From the NCBI GenBank assembly GCA_028023455.1, contig JAQFVV010013083.1, positions 62,001 to 126,000 of the forward strand: 64,000 bases of DNA, given 5' to 3'. The notes beneath the pieces are model-generated. The model did not search any database and was not told the origin of the DNA. It saw only the letters and a list, made by a program, of their open reading frames with translations. Positions 51,170 to 62,740 of the stretch are shown here, piece by piece (within the stretch, counting starts at the first letter, position 1; every line of letters starts with the position of its first letter). A program made the translations under genes and the position numbers. This DNA comes from Epiperipatus broadwayi. Taxonomy: Eukaryota; Onychophora; Udeonychophora; Euonychophora; Peripatidae.

Positions 51170-52200
51170 TTTTACAATTAATTTTATTCATTATATTTTA
51201 TTTGTGATTAATAATTTGAACAATTATTTGAAGTCATTATTTTTTTAAATCCATGATTACCAAATTTTTTTGATAAAAATTGTAGTTTTTATAGGATTTA
51301 TCATTTATTATTTCCTCACTTTTTCCTGATAATTCTTGTAGCATTTTCAATAATATGACACATTGTCTATAAAAACCACCACATCATAGGCAAGATGTAA
51401 ATAACTTAAATAATCTCCACTTACTTTTAATTTCTTAGTATCCGATTTTAATCTACTAATTTTTTTTAAAGTGTTATAATATTTTTTGTAGATATGGAAT
51501 TATTTTGTTGTATACCTTTATCAATGTACTTTTTTAATAGAACAATACGAATTAACATCTATTATTGCAATTTGATAAATATTCGTCAAAATATGTCATT
51601 ATCTTTAATGAGTATCAATACTTAGCAGTTACAATATGTTTTACATTTAAAATCCAATGTTCATCATTATTTGTTTTGATTCCAAATTATTTTGTTTATC
51701 AATTGCAATTTTATTTTGATAAAAATATTATGCAAAAAGTGATAGAGGGCTAATAGAGCTGTAATTTCTAATATTACTTTCAGCTTCTTTCTTAAACAAA
51801 CGTAGTGCAAAGAACTATAACAAATCAGATAGTCCTATAATTTTTAATATATCATGTTTTACAACTTTTTTAAATAACAATTTCAGTACTATATACTTAG
51901 AGTTGTCTAGTACATCTTTATTATTTAGACATTTAGTATTTAGTCTTTCTAATAATGTTTCTATTTCTTCATCAACATTTTTTTTACATATCAATAATAA
52001 TTCCATCATCATTTCTTGTTTTTTTTTTTCCATCTTCATAAAATTAACTTCACATTTCCATTACATTTAAAATTCTTTGTAATACATAGGATGTAGTAAT
52101 TTTGCATGCCATTTTGATTTCTTATAATATTTGTAGAAAATTTACCACATTTTATAATGTCTTTTTTCTCCTTAGTAATAATTTCATCCTAATACCTTAT
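51170..52200 (-). pseudogene. Degenerate RTE-like LINE reverse transcriptase
   Basis: The minus frame 51815-52039 reads MKMEKKKQEMMMELL, matching the spacing of M-K-N-G-K-A-x-G-x-D-x-x-x-M-E-L-L. It then has CLNNKDVLDNSK, close to the F-N-K-C-L...V-P-x-x-W-K block, and LLFKKVVKHDI followed by GLSDLL, where L-F-K-K-G-x-K-x-D-I-x-N-Y-R-P-I-S-L-L is expected. After a TAG the same frame continues about 28 codons. Further on LAYDVVVF (51371-51394) is a damaged Y-A-D-D motif, and LKMLQELSGKSEEI (51309-51350) follows as it does in RTE elements. Several stops and shifts make it non-functional. Family assignment rests on motif order alone. Confidence 0.6.
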
Positions 52201-52274
52201 TTCTAAAACAACTGTTCTTCTGGCACCAATTTTGCAACTTTTCTTATACAACTTTTCTTGGTTAATTCATTTAC

Positions 52275-52650
52275 TACATGATCACCATTTCTTATGGTAG
52301 CACATAATTGTTATCAAAACAGGCAAAACTATCCATACAGTGTGCCACACAGTGCCAACCAGAGTAATCAGTGGATACAATAAGGTTTGTGCATAAAATC
52401 CCCATCTAGTGCCTACTCATCCAAAACCCCAGACCAGTTTCTGGTAAGATCTAGTTGCAGTGCTCTCAGATCCAATGCTCCTTATTGACAAAGGCCAACA
52501 AGCCAGAAACTAGTCTGTGGATATTGGATGAGTAGGCACTAGATGGGAATTTTATGCACAAGCCTTCTGGCATCCATTGATTACTCTGGTTGGCACTGAG
52601 TAGCACTACTGTATGGTGAGTTTTTGACTGTTTTAATTCATTCATATAAG
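52275..52650. mobile_element. Foldback element with ~112-135-bp arms
   Basis: Left arm 52333-52444 and right arm 52503-52616 are reverse complements. Landmarks are GTGCCAACCAGAGTAATCA in the left arm, CATCTAGTGCCTACTCATCC and GTTTCTGG at the inner end. Pairing extends weakly outward to about 52310 and 52638. The loop is 58 bp. The outer left sequence ACATGATCACCATTT recurs at 62566, linking it to the 62.6-kb hairpin. No coding frame. Confidence 0.75.
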
Positions 52651-53164
52651 TAAACGTTATTGAATAACTTTATTGCTCAGGAGATAATGATAAATAAGAG
52701 CAAAGAAGTAACAGAGGTGCATATGATCCATGGACTTTAACTCCAGAATCTGCTACTCTAATCCTGCATCAGACTATGAAGGACTCTCAGTTATATGAAT
52801 ATCTGGAATTTTGTAAAATAGTATGAAGTATTAATAATGATATAAAATAATTCACTTTTATTACATCGTTAACATTTTTATATCATTTTGCAGAATTTCA
52901 CAATTTTTATTAATGAATCATTTTTAAATATTTTCTTTTATATATATTGGAACCATAAATAATTGCCAGCAAAATGACAAGTAAAATTGTATCCTATAGA
53001 ATTGTGGTTAATAAAAAAAATATTGTGTAAAGTTAATGGGTTTTAAAATAAATGTCATATGCAACAATAATAATAAGAGAAATGTAGTGGTAAATAATTA
53101 TAATAAAATATCATTAAGATCAAAGCAATATGAATACTTTGAGTGGAAAACAATCAACTCACAC
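52651..53164. other. No recognisable feature
   Basis: AT-rich DNA without frames or repeats that I can support. Confidence 0.4.
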
Positions 53165-53425
53165 TTATAAAAATGAAAGATTCTTAATATTAGAAGCATA
53201 TTCCATTAAGATTTCATTAAAAACCCTCTCTTCATCATCTCTACTAATACCATACATCTTATCAATCCTTTAAGCATTTTATTGCATGATCAGATGAAAA
53301 CATTTATAATATGAATGTTTTTTTTTTAATATTTGCCTCAATGATACCTTACTGAAGAATTCTTCTTTAGAAAAAGGAATCTCTTTGATAATAGTAATTA
53401 TAAAACAAATTGGGTATCTCGGGGT
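53165..53425 (-). pseudogene. Decayed coding sequence, family unknown
   Basis: Two minus-strand frames join with a shift near 53263. The first (53425 to 53264) contains FSKEEFFSKVSLRQILKKK, a stop, then MFSSDHAIKCLKD. The second (53263 to 53165) reads DKMYGISRDDEERVFNEIL, then MEYASNIKNLSFL and a stop. Charged and hydrophobic residues alternate as in a real protein, unlike the Ile/Phe/Tyr-rich chance frames nearby. Lying 1 kb upstream of a LINE remnant on the same strand, it may be mobile-element coding sequence. I do not recognise the family. Confidence 0.3.
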
Positions 53426-56059
53426 TAAAATGATTAACTTTAATGATGATAAAATAAATTCTCTTCTAATTCTTAAGGTTTATTTAACAAAAAAATGAAA
53501 TCCTAATAAGTATAAAATAAGACATGCACTTACATTTAAGATTTATCTTACAATAATAGTATCATTAAAAATTAAAATCAACATGACAAACTCTTCATTT
53601 GGAATAACATAAAAATAATTTACTAGGATTACAATCAGACATTAAGAATAGCTAAAGTATTCTGCGGCCATACCAAACATCACATGGATAACCCTCTTTT
53701 AAATTATTTTTTAAACTTGAATTTAGTAATTCCATAATCTCATTGCAATATGGAATAAAAACATAAATTTATAAATATGGGAAACAATGTAAGATTAAAT
53801 ACAATAATCTTTATCAATCAGACAAAATTGACTAATGCAATTTTAAATGATATTTATATAATTATAATTCTTTATCCAACAAAATCATATCTTTTTACAT
53901 GTAATTCTAATATTTTAGATATAATTTTCATAAAGTGACTCTTATGTCATGTATTCTTAATGCATCACTTTTAAATAATTTATAATATTCTTATGATTTA
54001 TTACATTTATGATTAATGAGTGAATAATGTGGAAAATGACTGTAAAAAAATTTAACAAAATTTATTTCACTTAAAACAACAATTAGTGACGGTATTATAT
54101 CTTTTATTGTTGACAAAGTCAATAACTTCTACATACATAACTTTCTGCTTGAAATGATGGAAAATTAAAGTTTACAAATGCACTATGAAAAATAATTAAG
54201 TGAATATAATATGGTTAGTCAATAAAAATTGATATTAATTTGAATTTTAATAAGTTCTCACATTTATAACAATCATATCTTTCTAGTGCTCCTTCTGAAT
54301 ATTAACTACAATTAAATATATAAGCTTACTAAGGAGCAATAAAATGGATGATAAATACATGTATATTATCTATTTTATGCCAAATATAATTTCAAATTTT
54401 GAATTTTAATTACTTACCAAATTTTTATCCTAAGTACTAGAAAAGCCTGAGTACAGATAGTACACATAAACAACATAATTTGCACTCAAATAAACCAAAA
54501 ATGTGACAAAAAGTAAAAATGGCATTCCTCGATACCTGATAGAAAACTAAACATTTGCCAGAATAAAATCATGATAAAATATTACACATGGCTTTATATA
54601 AAATACAATATCAATAATAAAGTAAATCCATATTTGAATAGCAAAGTAAAGGCAAAGTAAATACTTGATGGCATGAACTCGTAAACTAATGCACCTACTT
54701 TTGAGGGCAATTAGGATATGAACTAGGATATAATATCTAGAATGAGATGATGAGAGTGAACCATCAAGTACAATAATAACTGAGTTCACCATAAAAAGTA
54801 TATGTTTAAGATATAATAATAGTGATAAAATACATCTGAAGATATTACAACAAAAGAAAGAGATTCTAAGAATCAATATCCAAATTGTCCTGGGAAAATA
54901 AGCATTCTAAAAAAAATAAGAAAGAGATGAATGCTTTATCTCTTAAGCAAAGATAATAACTAACTGATGTGTAAAAATGATATATAAAATTAATGCTAAT
55001 TTGGATTAGTAAAATTAGACAATAAAATAATAAGATAAACAATAGAAATATGCATCCATTTATATTATATTCAACATAATTATACACCTTTAATAAATAA
55101 ATAATTGATAAGAAAGGGGACACATAACATTTTTAAAATATGTAATTATCAAATGATGCCAGTCTAAGAACTTTAACAAAACTATTTGTAAAATAGCATA
55201 TAAAATTCTATCAAATAATATGCATATAAAATAATGACATTATAGGCAAAATCATAAATATAAACAATAAAATATTAAACCCTTTTACCATTAAAATAAA
55301 AGTAAATTCAAAGTGTGTCTTTTTCTGCTTAAAACAATTAAAGAAGATACAGTTTATAAAGGAAATAAAGTTCTGTAGAAAATGAAGATATCCAGCATAA
55401 AAAATATAACATAATTGAAATACAAAGAAAACATTACAATTATTCTTAAACAAAACATTTAGAATTAATAATGCTAGAAAAATATGTGATATGGCCATTC
55501 ATTTAAGCAATTTTCATGGATTAAGCAAATAAGAATATGTATTTCACATTTAAAACAGACTTATAAGAGTTCATTCTTAAAAATATTTCAGTAAATAATA
55601 ATAATAAGCAATATTAAGCAGGATAAATAGTTATTTCTTTAAATATCACTTAAAATTATTAGAGCAGTCTCTAGAATGATGCTGAGAGAGAAAAAAGTGA
55701 CAAGGATTTCATAACTAATGAGGAAAAATTCATATAAACCTGATTAAAAATAATATTGATTTTAGGAATATTCATATTTTCATATGAAATATGTAAACAA
55801 TTTATTAAAATACTTTAAAAGCATTTATTATATATTTTTCAAATAATATCAGTCAATTGTTTTTTCTCCACAGATCCAAGAAAAATATATTTGTTCCACT
55901 AAATAGAATAGACACAATAAGTAAAATTCCTTTTACACTGCTATTACAATAAATAATAATGTCATTAAATAACAACATAAGCAAATGTATATCCAGGTTA
56001 TATTTTTTAATTAAGTCAAATGCTTTTATTGTTGAAACAGAATAATTATATATATATAT
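53426..56059. other. Strand-asymmetric AT-rich DNA, no supported gene
   Basis: From about 54500 to 55600 the plus strand is rich in A and the minus strand in T, which lowers stop frequency on the minus strand and yields hydrophobic frames of 109, 85 and 95 codons (54547-55498). None has a recognisable domain. A KKGD string on the plus strand near 55112 is followed by stops and is too weak to call a reverse transcriptase. Confidence 0.4.
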
Positions 56060-58781
56060 TGTAACGGGATGGGGTCGGGTAAGAAGTTGAAGTAAAAAGG
56101 ACTGAACCTGGGGTGATGGAAAATCATCATCAACCCAAGTAAATACAAAATCTCTGAGAGATCATTGAGATATCATTGGGATATGGGGGTGAGAAGTATA
56201 ATATTTTATAAGAGCATGAGATTATAAAAATCTGCAAGAACATTGAAAGAGATCATTGAGAGATCAGCCAGCTAACTCAGAAGAGCAACTAAAAAAATCT
56301 ATACAGCAATCATATATCAAACAACATCATCATTTAAAAAAATAAGTACAAGTAAATACTTGAGAGAAATAACCATCCATGATCATCATTGATGGGAATA
56401 AAGAAATCAGTACAATAAATGAACAGTCCATCTTGTGGCTGGATTTGAACCATAAAAAATATAAATCAACAGTCAACCTTATGACTGGATTGGAAATGGG
56501 TCTTCTGTAGACCAGGCTAACTATTGAGCCTTTGCCAGCTTGGGCAATTATTTAAACATAACTTGGATGCACCAGCTTAGTGGCCATCCATTAGAATACA
56601 ACAATAATCAGAAATCAAATCAATAATGCGGAGACATTTAAAACATGCTGATCATCATCAATGCCCAGGCTACTTGTACTGGCCAACTATAAACTTAAAA
56701 TTTTTAATAAGACTAAAGTAAAATAAAAAATAATAGTGTGTGGGCTTTAAAGAGTATCCTCTTTTGCACCAACCAGAATGATGATTGATCATCTCTGGAT
56801 GCCCCAAAGCACTAAATATACATCCCCATTTATCCATATCCGAATCTAGCCCAGAGAACACAAGATCTATTATTGTATGTGACCAAGAGATGATGGAATA
56901 CAATTTTTAACAATTAAATATAAGTTTATTATTAACAAAAAATAAATAAGGTCTTAAAAGGGTTCTGATTTTGAAAAGATACACAATAATAAAGTCATCC
57001 CTCTGTAATTTACAAGATTACTACAAAATTCAAGTTATTACATCAATTGCATTATTTCTTAATTAGTTTCTATAACTCATATATATATCCATACACAGAC
57101 GTGCATTTTATAATATACAAGGAATACATTTCAATTTATATAAAATGATTATAAAAAAAAAAAGATTAAACTTTACATGTATATGCACACAGACCGCGAT
57201 TTAGGTATATACAATTAATATTCAATAACAAAAGGCTTAAATTTGCATATATGTTCTATTTGACAAGCATTGAGATATATGTGAGCACATATTATTTATA
57301 AATTTAATTTTGTCAAATAATAAATAACAATAATTTCTACAATTACAAATTGCGTTTGAATATACATAGAATTTATATTTTTAATCAATATTAAAAAAAA
57401 AAAACTCAGTTTATCTATTTCAACTCGTGACGATAATATTATATTTTTTCATAATTAATTCATTTGGAAAACATAAATTTCACACTTATACGTGTGTATC
57501 AATATAAAAAAAATCAGTTTAACAAATTCTATTATAGCTTTTTTTTATTCTTTTAAAAAATTATATAGTCAATTTTCCAGAGGTTAGAAAGCTTTTATTA
57601 GGTTACCTCTTAACAAATTATCAATGTCTTTAAATTTAAAAATATAGATTTAAAAATGTCCATCAAATAAATTATTGAAAAACAACTATCTTTTGTATGC
57701 AAGTTTATCTGTGTTTCTCTTTGCATGTGTAGACACAGCAGCATACATATAACTACTTCTTTATTCAGCTGCTTTCTTGGGCAAGCTGTTTTTTGGTCAT
57801 TCCAGGAAATTGTCATCATCAGGTAAAAGTATATAATTCTGGTATGGTTGGCTTTTTCCTTTTTGCAGTTGTCAGTTCCACTTATTCTTGGATTTTATAA
57901 ACTTCAGGTCAGCAAGGTGTTTTCCAGAACACTTTTAAGGCTATGAATTACAAAGAACCTTGACCCGTTTCCTCCATGTAAATTCAAACTCCTCCAGTGA
58001 AATGTAGAGCACCAACTTCCTTGCATTCTTAAATCCTCATCGCAGTTCTCTTGATAATTATACTAGCCATCTTTTCATCTAGCTTTACTATGGCTATTTT
58101 CTGCTACAGTTACCAACTCTTCACAAAATACTTGAGCCAATGTTATAGCTAGCTCTTCTGCTAACTCTTATAAAACTGCAAGCCAAACTGTTCTTTTTAA
58201 AATCACTCTCCAGACTAACTGATATATTTTTCAATCAGTCTTTTAAAAACTTGGTTAGGTCAGATGACAAAAACACAGTGGCTGTTTTCAATCTCTCTAA
58301 TCCATTTGAAAACAAGCTGGAATTTTTATCAAAGTGTGATTTTCACGTTTTTACTTTAATCTTTGGAATTTGCCCAAAGGTGTGATAGTCCTTTAGAATT
58401 TTTAATCTACAATGATTTTTAACAACACAGTAGAAATGCAAATAAGCATTAATTAAAAAAGATATTTTATACAAGTATTAATTAAAAGATTTTAAAAAAT
58501 AAATTATGCTTTTTTTTTTTGTTAATTTCAAAATCAGAATTACAAATATTATTTATCAGACCTTTTTAAAATACTTATTTCACAATGAAATTTTACTTTA
58601 AACCTAGAGTTATTTAACCCTTTGCTTATTATTATTTTATTTTAGGAAATATAAAAAAAAATATCTAAAAAAATTTATTCTGTGTTTATTTCTACTTTTC
58701 CTTTATTTTAGGTATATATATATATATATATATATGCACATACACTATATTAGTGTGTGTGATGTAACTCAACTGGTTACA
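56060..58781. mobile_element. Element E, LTR-like, between (AT)n tracts
   Basis: Starts TGTAACGGGATGG right after (AT)6 and ends TGGTTACA right before (AT)5, so its outer bases and target resemble B1 and B2, but the interior is different. Length 2722 bp. The right part (57600-58420) is less AT-rich. No conserved coding frame is visible. The right end lies inside a small palindrome (TGTAAC...GTTACA, 58763-58781), so the true end could be elsewhere. No second copy is present for comparison. Confidence 0.4.
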
Positions 58782-60183
58782 ATATATATAATGTACTCTT
58801 CATAAAAGTCAATCATTACTATTCCAAATAATATTATTTTAAATAAGAATAGTATATTTAAGTATAACTTAATAAAGTTTTTGAATTATTGCTGTGAGGA
58901 ATTTAAAATATATTATAGCATATTTGAATATTAAATAGACTTTAAAATAAGTCTTGAAATCTACAACAATTTTTATGTAGACAAAGCAATGATAAAAATG
59001 TTCTTTTTAAAAACATGAAATTTAAACAGCCTGAATTTAAGCATTGCAATAATTTGTTAGTTTTATAATGTTGACTGTGATGTAAATTCCTTGCACTTGA
59101 TTTTCTAATTTAGAAGTTGTGCCTAGATAAAACTAGCTTTCAGACAAACATAACTTTAAAAACTTATAAAATAAAATTGTTTAAATAAAGATAAACTTAC
59201 TAACTTAAATAACTGCAACTTAAAAAAACATGAATGCACCAAACAGAAATTATCATCACATGTTTTATTACCAAGTATGGGTTTTTATTGCCAAGTGTTT
59301 TAATCAGTGTGTGAATGCAGGTGACAATTTATCTTATTTATACCCTAAGTCAGGTGAATACTTTATGATTTTTAATACTGACATTTTAATTTCCACCCAC
59401 TGTATTTTATTAGTTTGAATCCAATGTCTTACAACCTCTAAGGCGATATTCTCAAAATGATCTCATTATATATTCATTTTTTTAAAAGTAAATTCATTTA
59501 CATCTAAATCATCAGACATATTTTATAATTACATTTTCTGCTAAAAAATAAAATATTATAGTGAAATAAAATACATTATAAAATTAAAATTACCTTATCC
59601 CAAATAGAAACATCTTATAATATCTAGTTACCATATTCATTTTAATTTAATTATTCCTCAAAACATTTAGTATTGTCTTTTAAAATGCAATTAAGAAACA
59701 TTTTAAACAAGGAAATGGTAAAGAAATTAAGTACTTTATATTCATTCATCCAAATGTTCATGAATTCACTGTTTTTAATTCCTAGTTTTAAAATTATGAG
59801 TTTTATTATGACTTCTTTTAACAAACTACATCTAATGTATTTAATTATAATATTTTATACTATAATTAAAATGAGATTAAAGAATTTAAATATTTAAATT
59901 GAATACTAACAATCATAAAACTAGAGATTTGAATTTGATTTTCAAGTTTAAAACTAATACTAAATTTTTCAAATACTTTAATAATCAAATTATGTTTATA
60001 TTAATCTTATTAATCTATACGCTGCAGAAATTTGTACTTGAAGTTAATAAATTTTTAAAACTTAAGTACTTGAAGACTATATTGAACTATATATAACACA
60101 AAAATAATATATCTTAGGCTAGTAAACTTATTTCACAGTTGTAAAAGACTACGAAAATATTTATAGAAATAAACACAGAATAA

Positions 60184-60185
<2 letters not shown>
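58782..60185. other. No recognisable feature
   Basis: AT-rich DNA. Adjacent plus frames at 59230, 59673 and 59899 (62-74 codons) have no domain and low-complexity Ile/Phe/Lys composition. Confidence 0.4.

Positions 60186-60221
<36 letters not shown>
60186..60221. repeat. (AT)n microsatellite at left edge of B2
   Basis: AT tract directly followed by TGTAACAG. Confidence 0.9.
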
Positions 60222-60224
<3 letters not shown>

Positions 60225-62371
60225 AACAGTATATAAATATGCCGTTACATTAATTTAAAATAAAATCTTAAAAGTTTGTAAATAAAAATGAATGTATTAA
60301 AAAGAAAAAAAAAAACTAAACGCTAAAATTAAAATGTTTGTATAACGTACATATTTGCACAGATGCTAAACTTTAAAAATATTTTTTTTATAAATAAAAA
60401 AAGGGTATTTGAACATACTTTTTTATAAAAAAATACAAGATTTAAATATAAAAATATTTTAATTAAGAAATAACGTAAGTTAAAATAAAAACAGGTATTA
60501 ATTAATTCCTGTAATCTGTAAATGGAAATGATTGGTTATTAATTGAAAAGGAAGCTAGCCTTGGGCTCTTGTGCAATTAAAAAGTCAGATGAAAATTAGA
60601 TAAGAGAATAAAGAGAAATAAGTTTGACCAATGGAAGCACCAAGCCTCAGCCCGGACCTGAATGAAAAGGATGGATTAGTGACACTTTGTTGGTTGAATC
60701 TGTATGAATACTATAAAAAGAGAAATACAGTTTTCCTGAGAGTTTTGAACTTGATTTGGTGAGATGAGCGACAAGACACACTTGTCATTCTCTCTCACTT
60801 ATTTTAAAAAATGAAAAGACTGTGATACCAGAATGAAACCAGCTAAATTCTACCTCCAGAACATCAGAGCAATCTTCCAATGGAGACATCGAGGGAATTA
60901 AAAACAGGAACCTGGACTCTTCTACAGTGAGCTATGAACTTTACAATTTAAAAAAAAAATTAAGAACTTTCGTTCAAACTTTTAAAATTCAGCTAACCTA
61001 AATTTAAAAAAAGAATTCTTATCTGATTTTCAAATTGACAATCAATATTTAAATTATACATATCTGACTTATGTTTCAAATTAATTATAAATGTTTAAGT
61101 TTTACACATTTGCTTGCTAAAAGAAAAAAAATCATTTCCATTTTATTATTTTTTTATTTGTATTAATATTTATCATTTAAATTATTAAATGCATGAAATT
61201 TAAGTTGGTATAGGCATTACATAGATTCATTAGCGGTTAATTATGTTGTGGTTTTCATATTCAATTAGAATATATAGGTCACCAATGTCGATGCGGTATC
61301 TTATGATAAATACCAGTGGGTTTCTTGTATTCTCTCTGCAATTGACATTTTCGATGACTATATTTTGATCGGTTATGTTTATTTTGGAATGTTTTTATCT
61401 GTGGAATCTATGCAGCTGATCTATACTCAACATTATAAAACAAATTGTATAAAATTCATCTGTGTGAACGTATCTTAAGGTTAAATTTAAGATGGGCGTG
61501 AATGGCTGTATAGATTTGTAAAGTTATATATATAGTTTAAGTGAGGGAAATATTAGGTTATTCATTTTGTAGTTGAATTGTCTTAATGGATTGGATATAT
61601 TTGTGTAATTAGTAGATGTAGTATGAGATCCACTATGGGCAGGATTGCATATATATGCCACACACCTTCTGTTTGCCTATGGATGGGTTTGTAAGTTGGC
61701 AAAGGACCACAGTACATTCCTATGGAGTTTTTTGTTTATTGTTCTACTCACCAACAGATGTAGCATTCCTGTTGGTGGAGAGACAATGTTTTCTCTAACT
61801 CTACTTACTGTTCAGATGTACATTCCTGACAGTATAATATTTTGTGTTGTCGTATTTTCATGCTACATTGAATACATAAATGTATCAGATGGATTGGTGC
61901 CAGTTGACTGCGAACTTTTGGCCTAAGGTTAAATAAGGGAAAGAAGATTTTTCTTGTCAAATGCAGATCTATGTAGTCTATTCATACTCAACTCACTAAA
62001 TAAATATTAAACTCATGATTGCAATCTATTTAAAGGTAAAATTAAATATTAATATAAAAATCTAAAATGTTAAACTTATTCCTCAAATTAGAATGATTTT
62101 ATATGTGCGTAAATAAATATTTTTATGTGTTAATTTCTGGCAGTGGCTTTTATTTTTTTATATTTAAGATATAAAGTTATATTTTATAATCTCTGCTGTT
62201 CCACTGAGCTAGTGACTTGGGCTAACGATCTGAATATTTAAATAAAGTGGAATCTTAACAGCACGTATCTGCCTACTTTATAAATTTTTCTAGGCTCAAA
62301 TGCCTAGATGGCGCCCGTTTTAGTGCAGATTGCGGTTGGACTCGATCTCCACTTTTTTTTCGATCGTTACA
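60222..62371. mobile_element. Element B2 (2150 bp), uninterrupted copy
   Basis: Bounded by (AT)n on both sides, starting TGTAACAG and ending CGATCGTTACA. Blocks in order: W (60222-61197), X (61198-61470), Y (61488-62000), Z (62140-62371). Block Y carries the unoccupied site of A1. X and Y each begin with an AAATTTAAG-type word. The 93-codon plus frame at 61645-61926 is in Y, is broken in B1 and is not supported as a gene. Likely a solo LTR or other non-coding element. Confidence 0.6.
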
Positions 62372-62560
62372 ATATATATATATATATATATATAGCATTA
62401 TTTGACAGCAACACAATTTATCTATTATAAAATTAAATTACAGAAGTTGATTTTTTTTTTAACATATTAGGCTAAGTTATAACATGATATATAGCTTCAA
62501 GCCAAACCTAAGTCACTATATATATATATATAGTCTTAAAACATGAAAAATTTTACCAAA
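62372..62560. repeat. (AT)n tracts right of B2
   Basis: AT repeats at 62372-62393 and 62517-62531, separated by unremarkable AT-rich DNA. Confidence 0.8.
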
Positions 62561-62740
62561 ACATCACATGATCACCATTTTCTATGCCTACACAAGCTGT
62601 TATTAGCAGTAGGAAACTCTCCATACATTAATCCCATCTAGAACAAGTCTTAGTAATTGATGGATTCAGGAAGATGTGTGCACTGTATGAAAATTTTATG
62701 CACATACCTTTCTGCAGCCATTGATTTATTAAGACTTGCA
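62560..62740. mobile_element. Hairpin relative of the 52.3-kb foldback
   Basis: Left arm 62644-62682 and right arm 62699-62738 pair over about 38 bases with mismatches, enclosing a 16-base loop. AAAATTTTATGCACAT and GCAGCCATTGATT correspond to the right arm at 52.55 kb, and ACATGATCACCATTT (62566) to the left outer part. It appears to be an internally shortened foldback copy. Its size happens to be like a microRNA precursor. Confidence 0.55.

Noticed and set aside
55100-55200. KKGD string suggesting a plus-strand reverse transcriptase
   Set aside because: Stops follow within a few codons and the expected NYRPI block is not readable.
54547-55498. Three successive hydrophobic minus frames suggesting a membrane protein gene
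   Set aside because: T-rich strand bias lowers stop frequency and gives Ile/Phe/Leu-rich peptides. No conserved domain, splice signals or start context.
61645-61926. 93-codon plus frame in B2 block Y
   Set aside because: Block Y of B1 is broken by A1 and does not keep the frame; it looks like chance within a repeat.
62318-62330. TGGCGCCCG, like a lysine-tRNA primer-binding site, in B2
   Set aside because: It lies inside the element and not just after a TG...CA end, and B1 has TGGTACCCT at the same place.
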